Source: Salinimicrobium terrae DSM 17865 (GTDB taxonomy: Bacteria; Bacteroidota; Bacteroidia; Flavobacteriales; Flavobacteriaceae). From it: 64,000 nucleotides of DNA. The position numbers were made by a program, and so were the translations under genes. Positions 9,641 through 17,631 of the stretch are shown in pieces. The notes beneath the pieces were generated by a model that did not search any database, was not told the DNA's origin, and worked only from the letters and a program-made list of their open reading frames with translations. Positions within the stretch are counted from its first letter, which is position 1. Every line of letters starts with the position of its first letter. The stretch is from positions 62,001 through 126,000 of the forward strand of contig NZ_AUKI01000017.1 of NCBI RefSeq assembly GCF_000424665.1, given 5' to 3'.

Positions 9641-10071
9641 TAATTACAAGCGATCTTTTCAACACGACGGCTATGGCGACCACCGGCAAATTGAGTATCA
9701 AGGAAGACCTGCACCATTTCTACAGCCTGTTCTTTTGAGGTATATCGCGCAGGAATACTTAAAATATTGGCATCATTATGTTCTCTTGCCAGGGAAGCGA
9801 TCTCTTTGGTCCAGCAAAGAGCAGAACGAACGGGCTGATGTTTATTCGCCGTCATATTGGCACCATTGCCACTACCACAGATGATAATACCAAAATCTGA
9901 TCTTTTGTTAACCACATCTTCTGCAACAGGATGAACGAAATCTGCATAATCAACACTTTCTTCACTGTCGGTTCCGTGATTGGTCACTTCTATGTTCCGG
10001 GATTTAAGATAATCAACTACAGCTTTTTTATAAGTAGTACCGGCGTGATCATTACCAATGGATATTTTCAT
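9640..10071 (-). CDS. rpiB: Ribose-5-phosphate isomerase B
   Basis: A 143-residue RpiB/LacAB-family enzyme. It shows ISIGNDHAG at the N-terminus (His and Asp of the active site), YADFVHPVAEDV, and the GIIICGSGNGANMTANK loop, where many RpiB proteins have a catalytic Cys (here Cys in ICGSG). The conserved HNDANILSIPAR follows. It interconverts ribose-5-phosphate and ribulose-5-phosphate in the non-oxidative pentose phosphate pathway, in the cytoplasm. It is first in a leftward two-gene operon with the acetyltransferase and has a -7 element 23 bases upstream. Confidence 0.93.
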   Translation of the reverse strand: MKISIGNDHAGTTYKKAVVDYLKSRNIEVTNHGTDSEESVDYADFVHPVAEDVVNKRSDFGIIICGSGNGANMTANKHQPVRSALCWTKEIASLAREHNDANILSIPARYTSKEQAVEMVQVFLDTQFAGGRHSRRVEKIACN

Positions 10072-10093
10072 AACTCGACTTTATATTGAGCTA

Positions 10094-10101
10094 CAAAGGT
10101 A
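10094..10101 (-). promoter_or_regulatory. -7 element for rpiB
   Basis: TACCTTTG on the reverse strand matches the Bacteroidota -7 consensus TAnnTTTG and lies 23 bases before the rpiB start. No clear -33 TTG was seen at the expected distance. Confidence 0.6.
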
Positions 10102-10592
10102 GAAATTTGGCTTATTAACTTCTATTTTAGTCTTTGTTAATTAAATGTTACAATACCTTTAAAATTAAGGTTTTACTAAAGTTGATATTTTGTTCATAAA
10201 TGAGATTAAAAAAATCAAAATCAAATTTGGTAATATGCCTAAAATTACCAATAGCAAAGAATTCCCGACACAGAGAAATAATTAATTCACTTTTTTAGAC
10301 AAAGTTTTCAGCACCATTTTTTCAGTTCTACACATTAAAAAATGGTTAAGTTATTAAATCCTGGTATTCACATTTTCTTATGAACAGTTGTTAAGAAAAA
10401 CAAAACTTTCAGTATTAATCAAGGCCTTAAGATCATCTGCTGCTGTTCATAAGTTGTTACCTGTATACTTCTAACTTATTTTCCAAAAAAGATTCAAAAA
10501 AGTTATTGTACATATCAACAGACTATAATACTCCAACATTTTAATTTTTTAAAAAAGAAAGAAAAAGAAATATATAATATAACTGTTGACAA
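10102..10592. other. AT-rich non-coding region with repeated TTATGAACA 9-mers; speculative replication origin
   Basis: About 490 bases without a coding frame. The 9-mer TTATGAACA occurs at 10378-10386 and, as its complement TGTTCATAA, at 10191-10199 and 10444-10452. The second and third extend to an exact 11-bp inverted pair (10377-10387 with 10443-10453), each followed by TTGTTA. A separate inverted repeat TTGGTAAT/ATTACCAA lies at 10227-10251, and TCAACAG/CTGTTGA at 10515-10521 and 10583-10589. A purine-rich A stretch precedes 10570. The layout resembles an origin with initiator boxes, but the 9-mer differs from the DnaA box TTATCCACA at two positions. A regulatory region is the alternative. 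Confidence 0.35.
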
Positions 10593-10835
10593 CTATACGA
10601 TCTTAAGGGGTGCTGAATGATCATTAAAACTGTCCAGGATTTCCTGCGCCCTTGTAATATCAAGACGATGTACTTTTAAATGAATTCCCCCCAGGGCGTT
10701 GGAATAAAAAGGGAATACCCCAATCATTGTCTCATTTTGAAAAAAATATTGAATTTGTTCCTGTTCCAGTAAAAGCTTTAGAACCTGATATTCGTGAGGG
10801 TAAGTAAAAATTGCAAGAGTGATAAATTTTTCCAT
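10593..10835 (-). CDS. DUF2007-type putative signal-transducing protein
   Basis: An 80-residue protein (MEKFITLAIFTYPHEYQVLK...). The pattern of an N-terminal strand, an amphipathic helix (HEYQVLKLLLEQEQIQYFF), a central ALGGIHLKVHRLDITRAQEIL and a short tail is that of the small DUF2007 family, which shares a ferredoxin-like fold with PII-like proteins. No biochemical function is established. It stands alone on the reverse strand between the AT-rich region and a small membrane-protein frame. Confidence 0.75.
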   Translation of the reverse strand: MEKFITLAIFTYPHEYQVLKLLLEQEQIQYFFQNETMIGVFPFYSNALGGIHLKVHRLDITRAQEILDSFNDHSAPLKIV

Positions 10836-10866
10836 AGCAAAAAGCTTGCTATTAAGATACTATATT

Positions 10867-11010
10867 TTAGATTGAAAAAGAAGAAGTATCTACCGGTAAA
10901 GATGAAGAGTCCGGATTATTAAGTGATTTATTTATAGAGGCTACAAGAGTTAGTATCCCAACGACGAAAATCAAAACGAAAATAATTGTAATTCTGGTTG
11001 ATTTACTCAT
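10867..11010 (-). CDS. Small single-pass membrane protein, unknown function
   Basis: A 47-codon frame, ATG 11010 to TAA. The peptide starts MSKSTR, followed by a strongly hydrophobic stretch (ITIIFVLIFVVGILTLVAS) and a polar Ser/Asp-rich tail. A positively charged N-terminus, one helix and a short tail make a plausible small inner-membrane protein. It is in the same direction as the DUF2007 gene 31 bases downstream and divergent from rnr. No family is recognised. It could be a chance frame, but the membrane topology argues for a real gene. Confidence 0.5.
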   Translation of the reverse strand: MSKSTRITIIFVLIFVVGILTLVASINKSLNNPDSSSLPVDTSSFSI

Positions 11011-11194
11011 GTTGTAGCTCTGTGATGATTATGAACAAAATTAATATAATTTTAAGATTAATGAGATTTTAATGTTAATTTTTTCTTATTAAAAAATGAA
11101 CTTATGGTAAAGAATAAGCTATGAAAATGGGAAAAACTTCTGATTTCAGGTAGATGTTAATTATAAGGCTTAATTTTATAGCTTAATTTTAGAA

Positions 11195-13399
11195 ATGAGT
11201 AAACAGAATAAAAAGAACAAATCAACCAATTCCGAAAGTTTTACCCAAAATATCCTCGGCATTATGCGCAAGGAATCGGGAAAGGATTTTAATTACAAAC
11301 AAATTGCTGCAAAAATGGGAGTGGATGATCCTACCAATAGGAATAAGATCATTCGCACTCTTTCTCAGCTCGCCGCCAAAAAGAAAATCGAAGAAATTGA
11401 TAAAGGAAGGTTCCGTCTTAATGCCAGTGTAGACCGCTACCGGGGATTTTTAGACATGACAGCAAAAGGTAGTGGTTATGTGGTAGTAGAGGAACTAAAT
11501 GAAGATGTATTTATTCCTTCCAACAATATCAACAAAGCTTTTGATGGCGACGAAGTTGAAATATATGTTTATAAAAGACGGCGAAATAAAAAATCTGAAG
11601 GAGAGATTACAAATATTCTTACCAGAAAGAAAACCCAGTTTGTAGGCGTACTACAACTTCAGGAAAATTTCGGATTTGTTGCCATTCAGGATGGAAAAAT
11701 GTACACCGATATTTTTGTTCAGAAAAATAAGATCGGGGAAGCTAAAAATGGTGATAAAGTGGTAGTCGAAATGGAAGAATGGCCCGAAAAGGCAGATTCA
11801 CCTTTCGGCCGTATTGTCCAGGTTTTGGGTAAGCCGGGAGAACATAATACCGAGATTCATTCAATTTTAGCCCAATATGGTTTACCGCATGAATTTCCGC
11901 AGGAAGTGGAAAATTTTGCACAGGGAATAGATACCAGCATTCAGGAAACTGAAATAAAAAATAGACGGGATATGCGGGAAGTCTTGACTTTCACCATAGA
12001 TCCAAAAGATGCCAAAGATTTTGATGATGCCTTAAGTTTCCGTGAACTGGAAAATGGTAATTATGAAATCGGGATTCACATTGCCGATGTTTCCCATTAT
12101 GTGAAGCCGGGAACTATTCTTGATGAAGAAGCTTTTAACCGGGCCACCTCGGTTTATTTAGTTGATCGGGTGGTACCTATGTTGCCCGAAATTCTTTCCA
12201 ACAATGCCTGTTCACTAAGACCGAATGAGGAAAAATACACTTTTTCTGCAGTTTTTGAAATGAACGGAAAAGGGGAGGTTAAAGATCAATGGTTTGGTAA
12301 AACTGTCACCTATTCCGATGCACGATTTGCTTATGAAGAAGCACAATATGTCATTGAAACTACAGGTGGCGATATTCCTGAAGATATCTCAATAACTGGC
12401 AAAAGCTATAGAACAGATGATGCAATAGTTACAGCTATTCTTAAGATGAACGAAATCGCTGAAATAATGCGGAAAAAGAGGATGGGCGAAGGAGCAATTT
12501 CATTTGATAAGGTAGAGGTTAAATTTGAGCTGGATGAGAAAAATGAACCCATCGGTGTTTTCTTTAAAACTTCAAAGGAAGCTAATAAACTTATTGAGGA
12601 ATTTATGTTGCTCGCCAACAAAAAAGTAGCTGAATTCATTGGGAAACAGAAGCCTAAAAAGACTTTTGTTTACCGCTGCCACGATGAACCGGATACCGAG
12701 AAGTTGAATGCTCTGCAATCTTTAGTAAGCAAGTTTGGACATAAATTGAATCTGAAAGATCAAAAACAAATATCTCAATCTCTTAATAATTTATTGAGCG
12801 ATGTCCAGGGAAAGAAGGAACAGAATCTTATTGACACCCTTACCATTAGAACGATGAGTAAGGCCTACTACAGCACAGACAATATTGGTCATTACGGGCT
12901 CGCCTTTAGTCATTATTCTCATTTTACCTCACCAATAAGGAGATATCCAGATGTTATGGTCCATAGATTACTACAGCATTACCTTGATCAGGGTAAATCT
13001 GCTCCCGAGGAGGAGTACGAGGCTAAATGCCAGCACAGTAGTAATATGGAAGGTTTGGCCACAAGTGCCGAACGGGATTCTATCAAGTACATGCAAATTA
13101 AATTTATGCAGGAACACAATGATGAAGAATTCCTCGGCGTTATTTCAGGTGTTACCGAGTGGGGAATCTATGTTGAAATCATTGCCAATAAATGTGAGGG
13201 CATGGTGAGGCTGCGTGATATAAGAATGGATCACTTTGATTTTGATCCCGAACAATATGCTATCATTGGCCGTAAAACAAAAAAGGTTTACCAGTTAGGT
13301 GACGAGGTTTATGTCACAGTTAAAAATGCCGATCTTGTTAAAAGGCATTTGGACTTTAATTTAATTGGAAGCAAAGATGATGTCGAAAATCAAAATTAG
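11195..13399 (+). CDS. rnr: Ribonuclease R
   Basis: A 734-residue 3'-5' exoribonuclease. The layout is a basic N-terminal winged-helix region (about 15-70), cold-shock domains (about 75-230), the RNB catalytic domain with TIDPKDAKDFDDALSF (Asp ligands) and HYGLAFSHYSHFTSPIRRY, and a C-terminal S1 domain (EFLGVISGVTEWGIYVE). It degrades structured RNA and acts in RNA quality control. The direct repeat GCTTAATTTTA just upstream (11168-11191) contains two near-consensus -7 elements. The next gene starts inside its last codons. Confidence 0.95.
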   Translation: MSKQNKKNKSTNSESFTQNILGIMRKESGKDFNYKQIAAKMGVDDPTNRNKIIRTLSQLAAKKKIEEIDKGRFRLNASVDRYRGFLDMTAKGSGYVVVEELNEDVFIPSNNINKAFDGDEVEIYVYKRRRNKKSEGEITNILTRKKTQFVGVLQLQENFGFVAIQDGKMYTDIFVQKNKIGEAKNGDKVVVEMEEWPEKADSPFGRIVQVLGKPGEHNTEIHSILAQYGLPHEFPQEVENFAQGIDTSIQETEIKNRRDMREVLTFTIDPKDAKDFDDALSFRELENGNYEIGIHIADVSHYVKPGTILDEEAFNRATSVYLVDRVVPMLPEILSNNACSLRPNEEKYTFSAVFEMNGKGEVKDQWFGKTVTYSDARFAYEEAQYVIETTGGDIPEDISITGKSYRTDDAIVTAILKMNEIAEIMRKKRMGEGAISFDKVEVKFELDEKNEPIGVFFKTSKEANKLIEEFMLLANKKVAEFIGKQKPKKTFVYRCHDEPDTEKLNALQSLVSKFGHKLNLKDQKQISQSLNNLLSDVQGKKEQNLIDTLTIRTMSKAYYSTDNIGHYGLAFSHYSHFTSPIRRYPDVMVHRLLQHYLDQGKSAPEEEYEAKCQHSSNMEGLATSAERDSIKYMQIKFMQEHNDEEFLGVISGVTEWGIYVEIIANKCEGMVRLRDIRMDHFDFDPEQYAIIGRKTKKVYQLGDEVYVTVKNADLVKRHLDFNLIGSKDDVENQN

Positions 13400-14060
13400 T
13401 AGAACCCTTTTTACCTGTTTATTTATTTTCATAGCAATTTCTGCCAAAGCGCAGGATGTAGAGGAGGATCTGGAAAGCTTTTCAGAGTTAAAAACATTTA
13501 ATGCAGTGGAAGTGGAAATCATTCCCTCTACCGAAAACCGCATCGTGATCACTGGACACAGTAAAAATGATGTGAAGTATGAAATTGATGGAGACCGACT
13601 TGAAATAAGGCTCTCTCTCGACAATATCTGGTCAGAAAATAACACTCTAATCACTTTGTACACCAAAGATTTAAATACAATAGATGCCAATCAAGCTTCT
13701 ATTATTGAAATTACGGACGAATTAAGGGGTGAAGAATTAACTTTCCGGGTGCAGGAGGGTGCTGTTATACTTGGCAGGGTGAAAGGCCGTAAAATCAATT
13801 CAAAATCTATTACCGGGGGAAGAATAACCATTGAAGGAGAAGCTGAAGAACAGGTGGTTGAAATTAACACCGGGGGACATTACTACGGAAAAAACTTACG
13901 TACTGAAGTAACTGAAGTTAGTGCGGGTACTGCTGGTAAAGGAGAAGTTTATGCCACAGAATATGTAAAGGCCACTGCCAGGCTTGGCGGAACTGTAGAG
14001 ATCTTTGGTAGACCTGCCGAAGTTGATAAAAAGACCAGCCTGGGCGGTAGAATTTTGTAA
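13380..14060 (+). CDS. GIN-domain (DUF2807) secreted auto-transporter-like protein
   Basis: A 227-residue protein with a signal peptide (MSKIKISRTLFTCLFIFIAISAKAQ). The start at 13380 (or the adjacent ATG 13377) overlaps the end of rnr by 20 bases. The body consists of repeating beta-strand turns (FNAVEVEIIPSTENRIVITG, then LEIRLSLDN, IDANQASIIEI and a final RLGGTVEIFGRPAEVDK), typical of the right-handed beta-helix GIN domain. It is probably exported to the envelope. The function of the family is not established. Confidence 0.8.
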   Translation: MSKIKISRTLFTCLFIFIAISAKAQDVEEDLESFSELKTFNAVEVEIIPSTENRIVITGHSKNDVKYEIDGDRLEIRLSLDNIWSENNTLITLYTKDLNTIDANQASIIEITDELRGEELTFRVQEGAVILGRVKGRKINSKSITGGRITIEGEAEEQVVEINTGGHYYGKNLRTEVTEVSAGTAGKGEVYATEYVKATARLGGTVEIFGRPAEVDKKTSLGGRIL

Positions 14061-14082
14061 GTAAAGTAAAATCCTATCTTTG
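14054..14082 (+). promoter_or_regulatory. Promoter of the LysE-type exporter gene
   Basis: TTTG at 14054-14057, a 17-base spacer, and TATCTTTG at 14075-14082, a complete match to the Bacteroidota -33/-7 pattern. The start codon is 18 bases beyond the -7 element, so the leader is short. Confidence 0.7.
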
Positions 14083-14100
14083 TGAAACTAAAAGAGCTGA

Positions 14101-14808
14101 ATGTTTCAGGATATACTGGCTGCAATACCTTTAGGATTTTTTCTTGCTTTTTTACTGGGGCCGGTATTTTTCGTACTCCTGGAAACCGCTGCTATTAAAG
14201 GTTTTAGAGCTGCAATCTCATTTGATCTCGGAGTTGTTTTTGCTGATATTGTTTTTCTTATAGTAGCTTATTTAAGTACCACAAAACTATTGAACAGGAT
14301 CAAGGATGATCCGGCGCTTTTCATTTTTGGAGGAGGTATTTTGATTACCTACGGAATCATTCAATTTGTGCAGAATAAAAAGATTTTACCGCACGAAGAA
14401 GTTCCTGAAATCCAGAAACTCAACAAAAGAGATTACTTGGGACTGGCAGTCAAAGGATTCCTGCTTAACTTTATTAACATCGGGGTTCTTGGGTTTTGGT
14501 TGGGACTTATTATTGTTTTTGGTCCTCAATTGGAAATGGAAACCAACAGAATGGTCGTCTTCTTTGGAACTGTCCTGGGGACGTACATCATAATTGATAT
14601 TTTTAAGATCCTGGCGGCTAAAAAGCTTAACCAAAAGCTTACTCCCGACCGCATTTATAATATCAAAAAGATAATTAGTATAATTCTAATAGTATTTGGT
14701 GTATTTTTAGTTGCTCAGGGCCTCGTTCCACAGGAAATGAACCAAATCCAGGATCAGATTGATAACATTACACCTGAATCTGGTGCTTATATTCAATACT
14801 TAGAATAA
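14101..14808 (+). CDS. LysE/RhtB family translocator
   Basis: A 235-residue protein with six predicted helices. The N-terminal IPLGFFLAFLLGPVFFVLLE is the LysE/RhtB signature (GPxxxxxxxxxxxxG), followed by FDLGVVFADIVFLIVAYL. A second half carries GFLLNFINIGVLGFW and TVLGTYIIIDIFKILAAKKL. Family members export amino acids or small metabolites through the inner membrane. The substrate cannot be inferred. It has its own promoter and is followed by a repeat-rich gap with no gene. Confidence 0.82.
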   Translation: MFQDILAAIPLGFFLAFLLGPVFFVLLETAAIKGFRAAISFDLGVVFADIVFLIVAYLSTTKLLNRIKDDPALFIFGGGILITYGIIQFVQNKKILPHEEVPEIQKLNKRDYLGLAVKGFLLNFINIGVLGFWLGLIIVFGPQLEMETNRMVVFFGTVLGTYIIIDIFKILAAKKLNQKLTPDRIYNIKKIISIILIVFGVFLVAQGLVPQEMNQIQDQIDNITPESGAYIQYLE

Positions 14809-15071
14809 AAGAATCCAAAAATGGTATTTTTGAGAGGTAATTAGGGAAACTTCAAAAAATCAAGCACCAAATTCCAAAGGAAATTTACCAATGGGCGAAT
14901 GACCAAAAATACTTTCCTAATATGGCATTTTGAAGAGGTAACTTCGAATTTCCGACCTATAATATAATGCCAAATAAGATTTTAAAATAAACTCAAAAGA
15001 AAAAGGAAGTCTTTGACTTTAATAATCCAGTCTTGCCTCTGAAACCTTCTTCCTTTGTTAAAGACAAAAAC
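14809..15071. repeat. Gene-free stretch with degenerate palindromic repeats
   Basis: Contains a copy of the dispersed palindrome (CCAAAAATGGTATTTTTGAG at 14815-14834, followed by AGGTAA), and a split second copy at 14903-14942 (CCAAAAAT, 12 bases, TATGGCATTTTGAAG then AGGTAA). Between them is CAAGCACCAAATTCC at 14861-14875, whose core recurs at 51051. No coding frame or RNA gene was seen. Confidence 0.55.
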
Positions 15072-15138
15072 GCCCTTTAAAAAAGGAGCTTTTAGAGAGG
15101 CATCGAGCGTCACGATGCTTCGGGAGAACCGCTGTACG
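15072..15138 (-). repeat. Partial duplicate of the tRNA-Cys 3' end and terminator
   Basis: Bases 15072-15109 repeat 15178-15215 with one mismatch, covering the tRNA-Cys terminator, discriminator and 3' acceptor strand. The T-arm part GAACCGCTGTACG recurs at 15126-15138. In this copy 16 bases replace the 5 bases found in the tRNA T loop, and they contain CACGATGC, which pairs with the acceptor-like GCATCG. The anticodon arm and 5' half are absent, so it is not a functional tRNA. Confidence 0.8.
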
Positions 15139-15171
15139 CCGTTAGTAAATTATTATAAATTCTTTTTAAAT

Positions 15172-15200
15172 AAAAAAGCCCCTTAAAAAAGGAGCTTTTA
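15172..15200 (-). terminator. Rho-independent terminator of tRNA-Cys
   Basis: On the reverse strand AGCTCCTT pairs with AAGGGGCT (one G-T pair) around a T-rich loop, flanked by complementary A and T runs. It begins 4 bases after the tRNA 3' end. Confidence 0.8.
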
Positions 15201-15203
15201 GAG

Positions 15204-15274
15204 AGGCATCGAGCGGATTCGAACCGCTGTACGAGCTTTTGCAGAGCTCTGCCTAGCCACTCGGCCACGATGCC
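15204..15274 (-). tRNA. tRNA-Cys (anticodon GCA)
   Basis: 71 bases fold as a cloverleaf on the reverse strand. The acceptor GGCATCG pairs with CGATGCC. The D arm contains GGCCGAGTGGCTAGGC. The anticodon stem GAGCT/AGCTC encloses the loop CTGCAAA with anticodon GCA. The T arm is GCGG TTCGAAT CCGC. The discriminator is U, as expected for tRNA-Cys. CCA is not encoded. It is followed by a terminator and a partial copy of its own 3' end. Confidence 0.96.
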
Positions 15275-15291
15275 GTTTTTGTTACGGAAGG

Positions 15292-15299
15292 CAAATGTA
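15292..15299 (-). promoter_or_regulatory. -7 element for tRNA-Cys
   Basis: TACATTTG on the reverse strand matches TAnnTTTG and lies 17 bases before the tRNA 5' end. No clear -33 element was seen. Confidence 0.6.
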
Positions 15300-15357
15300 A
15301 TAAAATTTCTTTTTTCATAGGCCTGCCTTTTCGCCTACTTTGGCAATTTATAAGAAA

Positions 15358-15714
15358 TTATCTGCTTTTACTTCTTCTTACGGTGACCATAGCTACGTTA
15401 CCACCTATGGGAGGGTTTATTTTTGACACATCAACTGTTACCTTTTGCACTATGATAAGTTCCTCAAGAACCCGATTAAGGATTCTCTCAGCCACCGTTT
15501 CCAGTAATTTTGATCGTATCGCCATTTCTTCCTTCACGATCTTGTTTAAATGCACGTAATCAATAGTGTCTTTTAGAGCATCGGTTTTCGCAGAAAGTGA
15601 AAGATCTCCGTTCACTTTAAGGTCCACTCTGTAATCACTGCCTATCTGCTCCTCTTCCTTCAGGCATCCATGATAGGCGAAAACTTTTATGTTTCTCAGC
15701 TTTATACTTCCCAA
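15358..15714 (-). CDS. folB: Dihydroneopterin aldolase
   Basis: A 118-residue protein of the tunnelling fold. It starts with IKLRNIKVFAYHGCLKEEEQ, where the Glu and Tyr of the substrate pocket lie, continues with DTIDYVHLNKIV and LLETVAERI, and has KINPPIGGNVAMVTV with the conserved Lys near the C-terminus. It converts 7,8-dihydroneopterin to 6-hydroxymethyl-dihydropterin and glycolaldehyde in folate synthesis. It is divergent from glnS. A near-match -7 element (TATCTTCG, 15728-15735, reverse strand) lies just upstream. Confidence 0.92.
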   Translation of the reverse strand: MGSIKLRNIKVFAYHGCLKEEEQIGSDYRVDLKVNGDLSLSAKTDALKDTIDYVHLNKIVKEEMAIRSKLLETVAERILNRVLEELIIVQKVTVDVSKINPPIGGNVAMVTVRRSKSR

Positions 15715-15787
15715 AACTAATTTTTTGCGAAGATAGGAACAATTCAGAAGACAGGCATCTAGCGGCGGAATTGATGTTTATTTTCTT

Positions 15788-15795
15788 TAATTTTG
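15788..15795 (+). promoter_or_regulatory. -7 element for glnS
   Basis: TAATTTTG matches TAnnTTTG, 25 bases before the ATG at 15821. The alternative ATG at 15806 would leave a leader of only a few bases, which favours the later start. Confidence 0.55.
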
Positions 15796-15820
15796 CCTCC
15801 TTAAGATGATTCCAGAAACT

Positions 15821-17497
15821 ATGGCTGAAGAAAAACGATCCCTCAATTTTATTGAGCAAATAATCGAAGAAGACTTAAAAAATGATTATAAAAAAGAGGA
15901 ACTCCAATTCAGGTTTCCACCAGAACCAAATGGGTATCTTCATATTGGCCACGCTTCGTCTATATGCCTCAACTTCGGGTTGGGAGAGAAGTACAATGCA
16001 CCGGTGAATCTTAGATTTGACGATACCAATCCAATTAAAGAAGAACAGGAATATGTTGACGCTATTAAACACGATGTGGAGTGGCTTGGCTTTAATTGGG
16101 CAAAGGAATGTTATGCTTCAGATTATTTTCAGCAGCTCTATGACTGGGCGGTGTTAATGATAAAATCCGGTGATGCTTATGTCGACAGTCAGCCTTCCGA
16201 AGCTATTGCCGAACAAAAGGGAACTCCTACTCAGGCGGGAAAAAACAGTCCTTACCGGGAGAGATCTGTAGAAGAGAACCTTGAACTCTTTCAGAAGATG
16301 AAAGATGGAGAGACAAAGGAAGGAGAGCACGTATTGAGGGCCAAAATAGATATGGCTGCGAAGAACATGTTGATGCGGGATCCTGTCATGTACAGGATTT
16401 TGCATCGAAAACATCATCGTACGGGCAATGACTGGATGATTTATCCGCTATACGACTGGGCTCACGGGCAAAGCGATTTCATTGAAGCTGTTTCTCACTC
16501 TTTTTGTACACTGGAATTCTTGCCACACAGGGAACTTTATAACTGGTTTCTCGAAAAGGTTAGTTTTGCGGAAGATTTTAGACCAAAACAACGAGAATTT
16601 GCACGTCGTAATCTTAGCCATACTATAGTAAGTAAAAGAAAGCTTCTACATCTTGTGGAGAAAGGAATAGTGAAATCCTGGGATGATCCCAGAATGCCTA
16701 CTATTTCCGGACTTAGGAGAAGAGGATATACTCCGGAATCTATCCGGAAATTCGCTGAAACAATTGGAATTGCAAAAAGGGAAAATATAATTGATGTTTC
16801 TCTGTTAGAATTTTGTATTCGGGAAGATCTTAATAAAACGGCACCTCGGGTAATGGCTGTTTTAGATCCTGTAAAGGTGGTTATTACTAACTATCCTGAA
16901 GGGGAAGAGGAATGGCTCGAAGCCGAAAACAATCCTGAAGATGAAAGCGCAGGCTCAAGAGAAGTACCTTTTTCTAAAGAATTGTTTATTGAGCAGGAAG
17001 ATTTTAAAGAAGAAGCTAACCGTAAGTTTTTTAGGCTCACTCTTGGAAAGGAAGTAAGGCTTAAGAACGCTTATATTATTAAAAGCGAGAAAGTGATTAA
17101 AAATGATGCAGGAGAGATCACAGAGATCCACTGTACCTACGATCCAAAGAGCCGAAGCGGCAGCGGTACCGAAGAATCCATGCGCAAGGTTAAAGGAACC
17201 TTGCACTGGGTTTCCGCAAAACATGCAATTGAGGCAGAAGTAAGGCTGTACGATAGATTATTTAGTGTAGAATCACCCGATGCCGATAAGAAAAAAGATT
17301 TTCTGGATTTTCTTAATCCTGAATCCTTGAAAGTTATCACCGCATTTATTGAACCCAGCCTTAAAAATGTTGAACCTTTGGATAATTTTCAGTTCCAAAG
17401 ATTAGGATATTTTAACGTTGATAAAGAAAGTTCAGAGCAGCATATTGTCTTTAACCGTACGGTAACATTGAGGGATTCCTGGGGAGGCAAAGAATAA
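15821..17497 (+). CDS. glnS: Glutamine--tRNA ligase
   Basis: A class I synthetase of 558 residues from ATG 15821 (MAEEKRSLNF); an in-frame ATG at 15806 adds five residues. It shows RFPPEPNGYLHIGHA with the HIGH motif, RFDDTNP, the YDWAHGQSDFIEAVSHS active-site segment, and VSKRK as the KMSKS equivalent. The anticodon-binding beta-barrel follows, ending in FNRTVTLRDSWG. The presence of GlnRS alongside gltX at 20673 implies direct charging of tRNA-Gln rather than transamidation only. Confidence 0.95.
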   Translation: MAEEKRSLNFIEQIIEEDLKNDYKKEELQFRFPPEPNGYLHIGHASSICLNFGLGEKYNAPVNLRFDDTNPIKEEQEYVDAIKHDVEWLGFNWAKECYASDYFQQLYDWAVLMIKSGDAYVDSQPSEAIAEQKGTPTQAGKNSPYRERSVEENLELFQKMKDGETKEGEHVLRAKIDMAAKNMLMRDPVMYRILHRKHHRTGNDWMIYPLYDWAHGQSDFIEAVSHSFCTLEFLPHRELYNWFLEKVSFAEDFRPKQREFARRNLSHTIVSKRKLLHLVEKGIVKSWDDPRMPTISGLRRRGYTPESIRKFAETIGIAKRENIIDVSLLEFCIREDLNKTAPRVMAVLDPVKVVITNYPEGEEEWLEAENNPEDESAGSREVPFSKELFIEQEDFKEEANRKFFRLTLGKEVRLKNAYIIKSEKVIKNDAGEITEIHCTYDPKSRSGSGTEESMRKVKGTLHWVSAKHAIEAEVRLYDRLFSVESPDADKKKDFLDFLNPESLKVITAFIEPSLKNVEPLDNFQFQRLGYFNVDKESSEQHIVFNRTVTLRDSWGGKE

Positions 17498-17590
17498 TGT
17501 CCGTAATTATGGTATTTCCAATTAAGAATAATTTAGCATAGGATTTTAGATATTAACCGGTTATTAACAGCGGTACAGCCCTCATTGAAG

Positions 17591-17598
17591 TATATTTG
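17591..17598 (+). promoter_or_regulatory. -7 element upstream of the YtxH-domain gene
   Basis: TATATTTG matches TAnnTTTG and is 33 bases before the ATG at 17632. It argues against a start at 17596, which would lie inside the promoter. Confidence 0.6.
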
Positions 17599-17631
17599 GT
17601 TGTAGTATTAATCTTAATAACAACGAATATC

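Noticed and set aside
10378-10452. TTATGAACA copies as definite DnaA boxes
   Set aside because: They differ from TTATCCACA at two positions, so I keep the origin proposal as speculation only.
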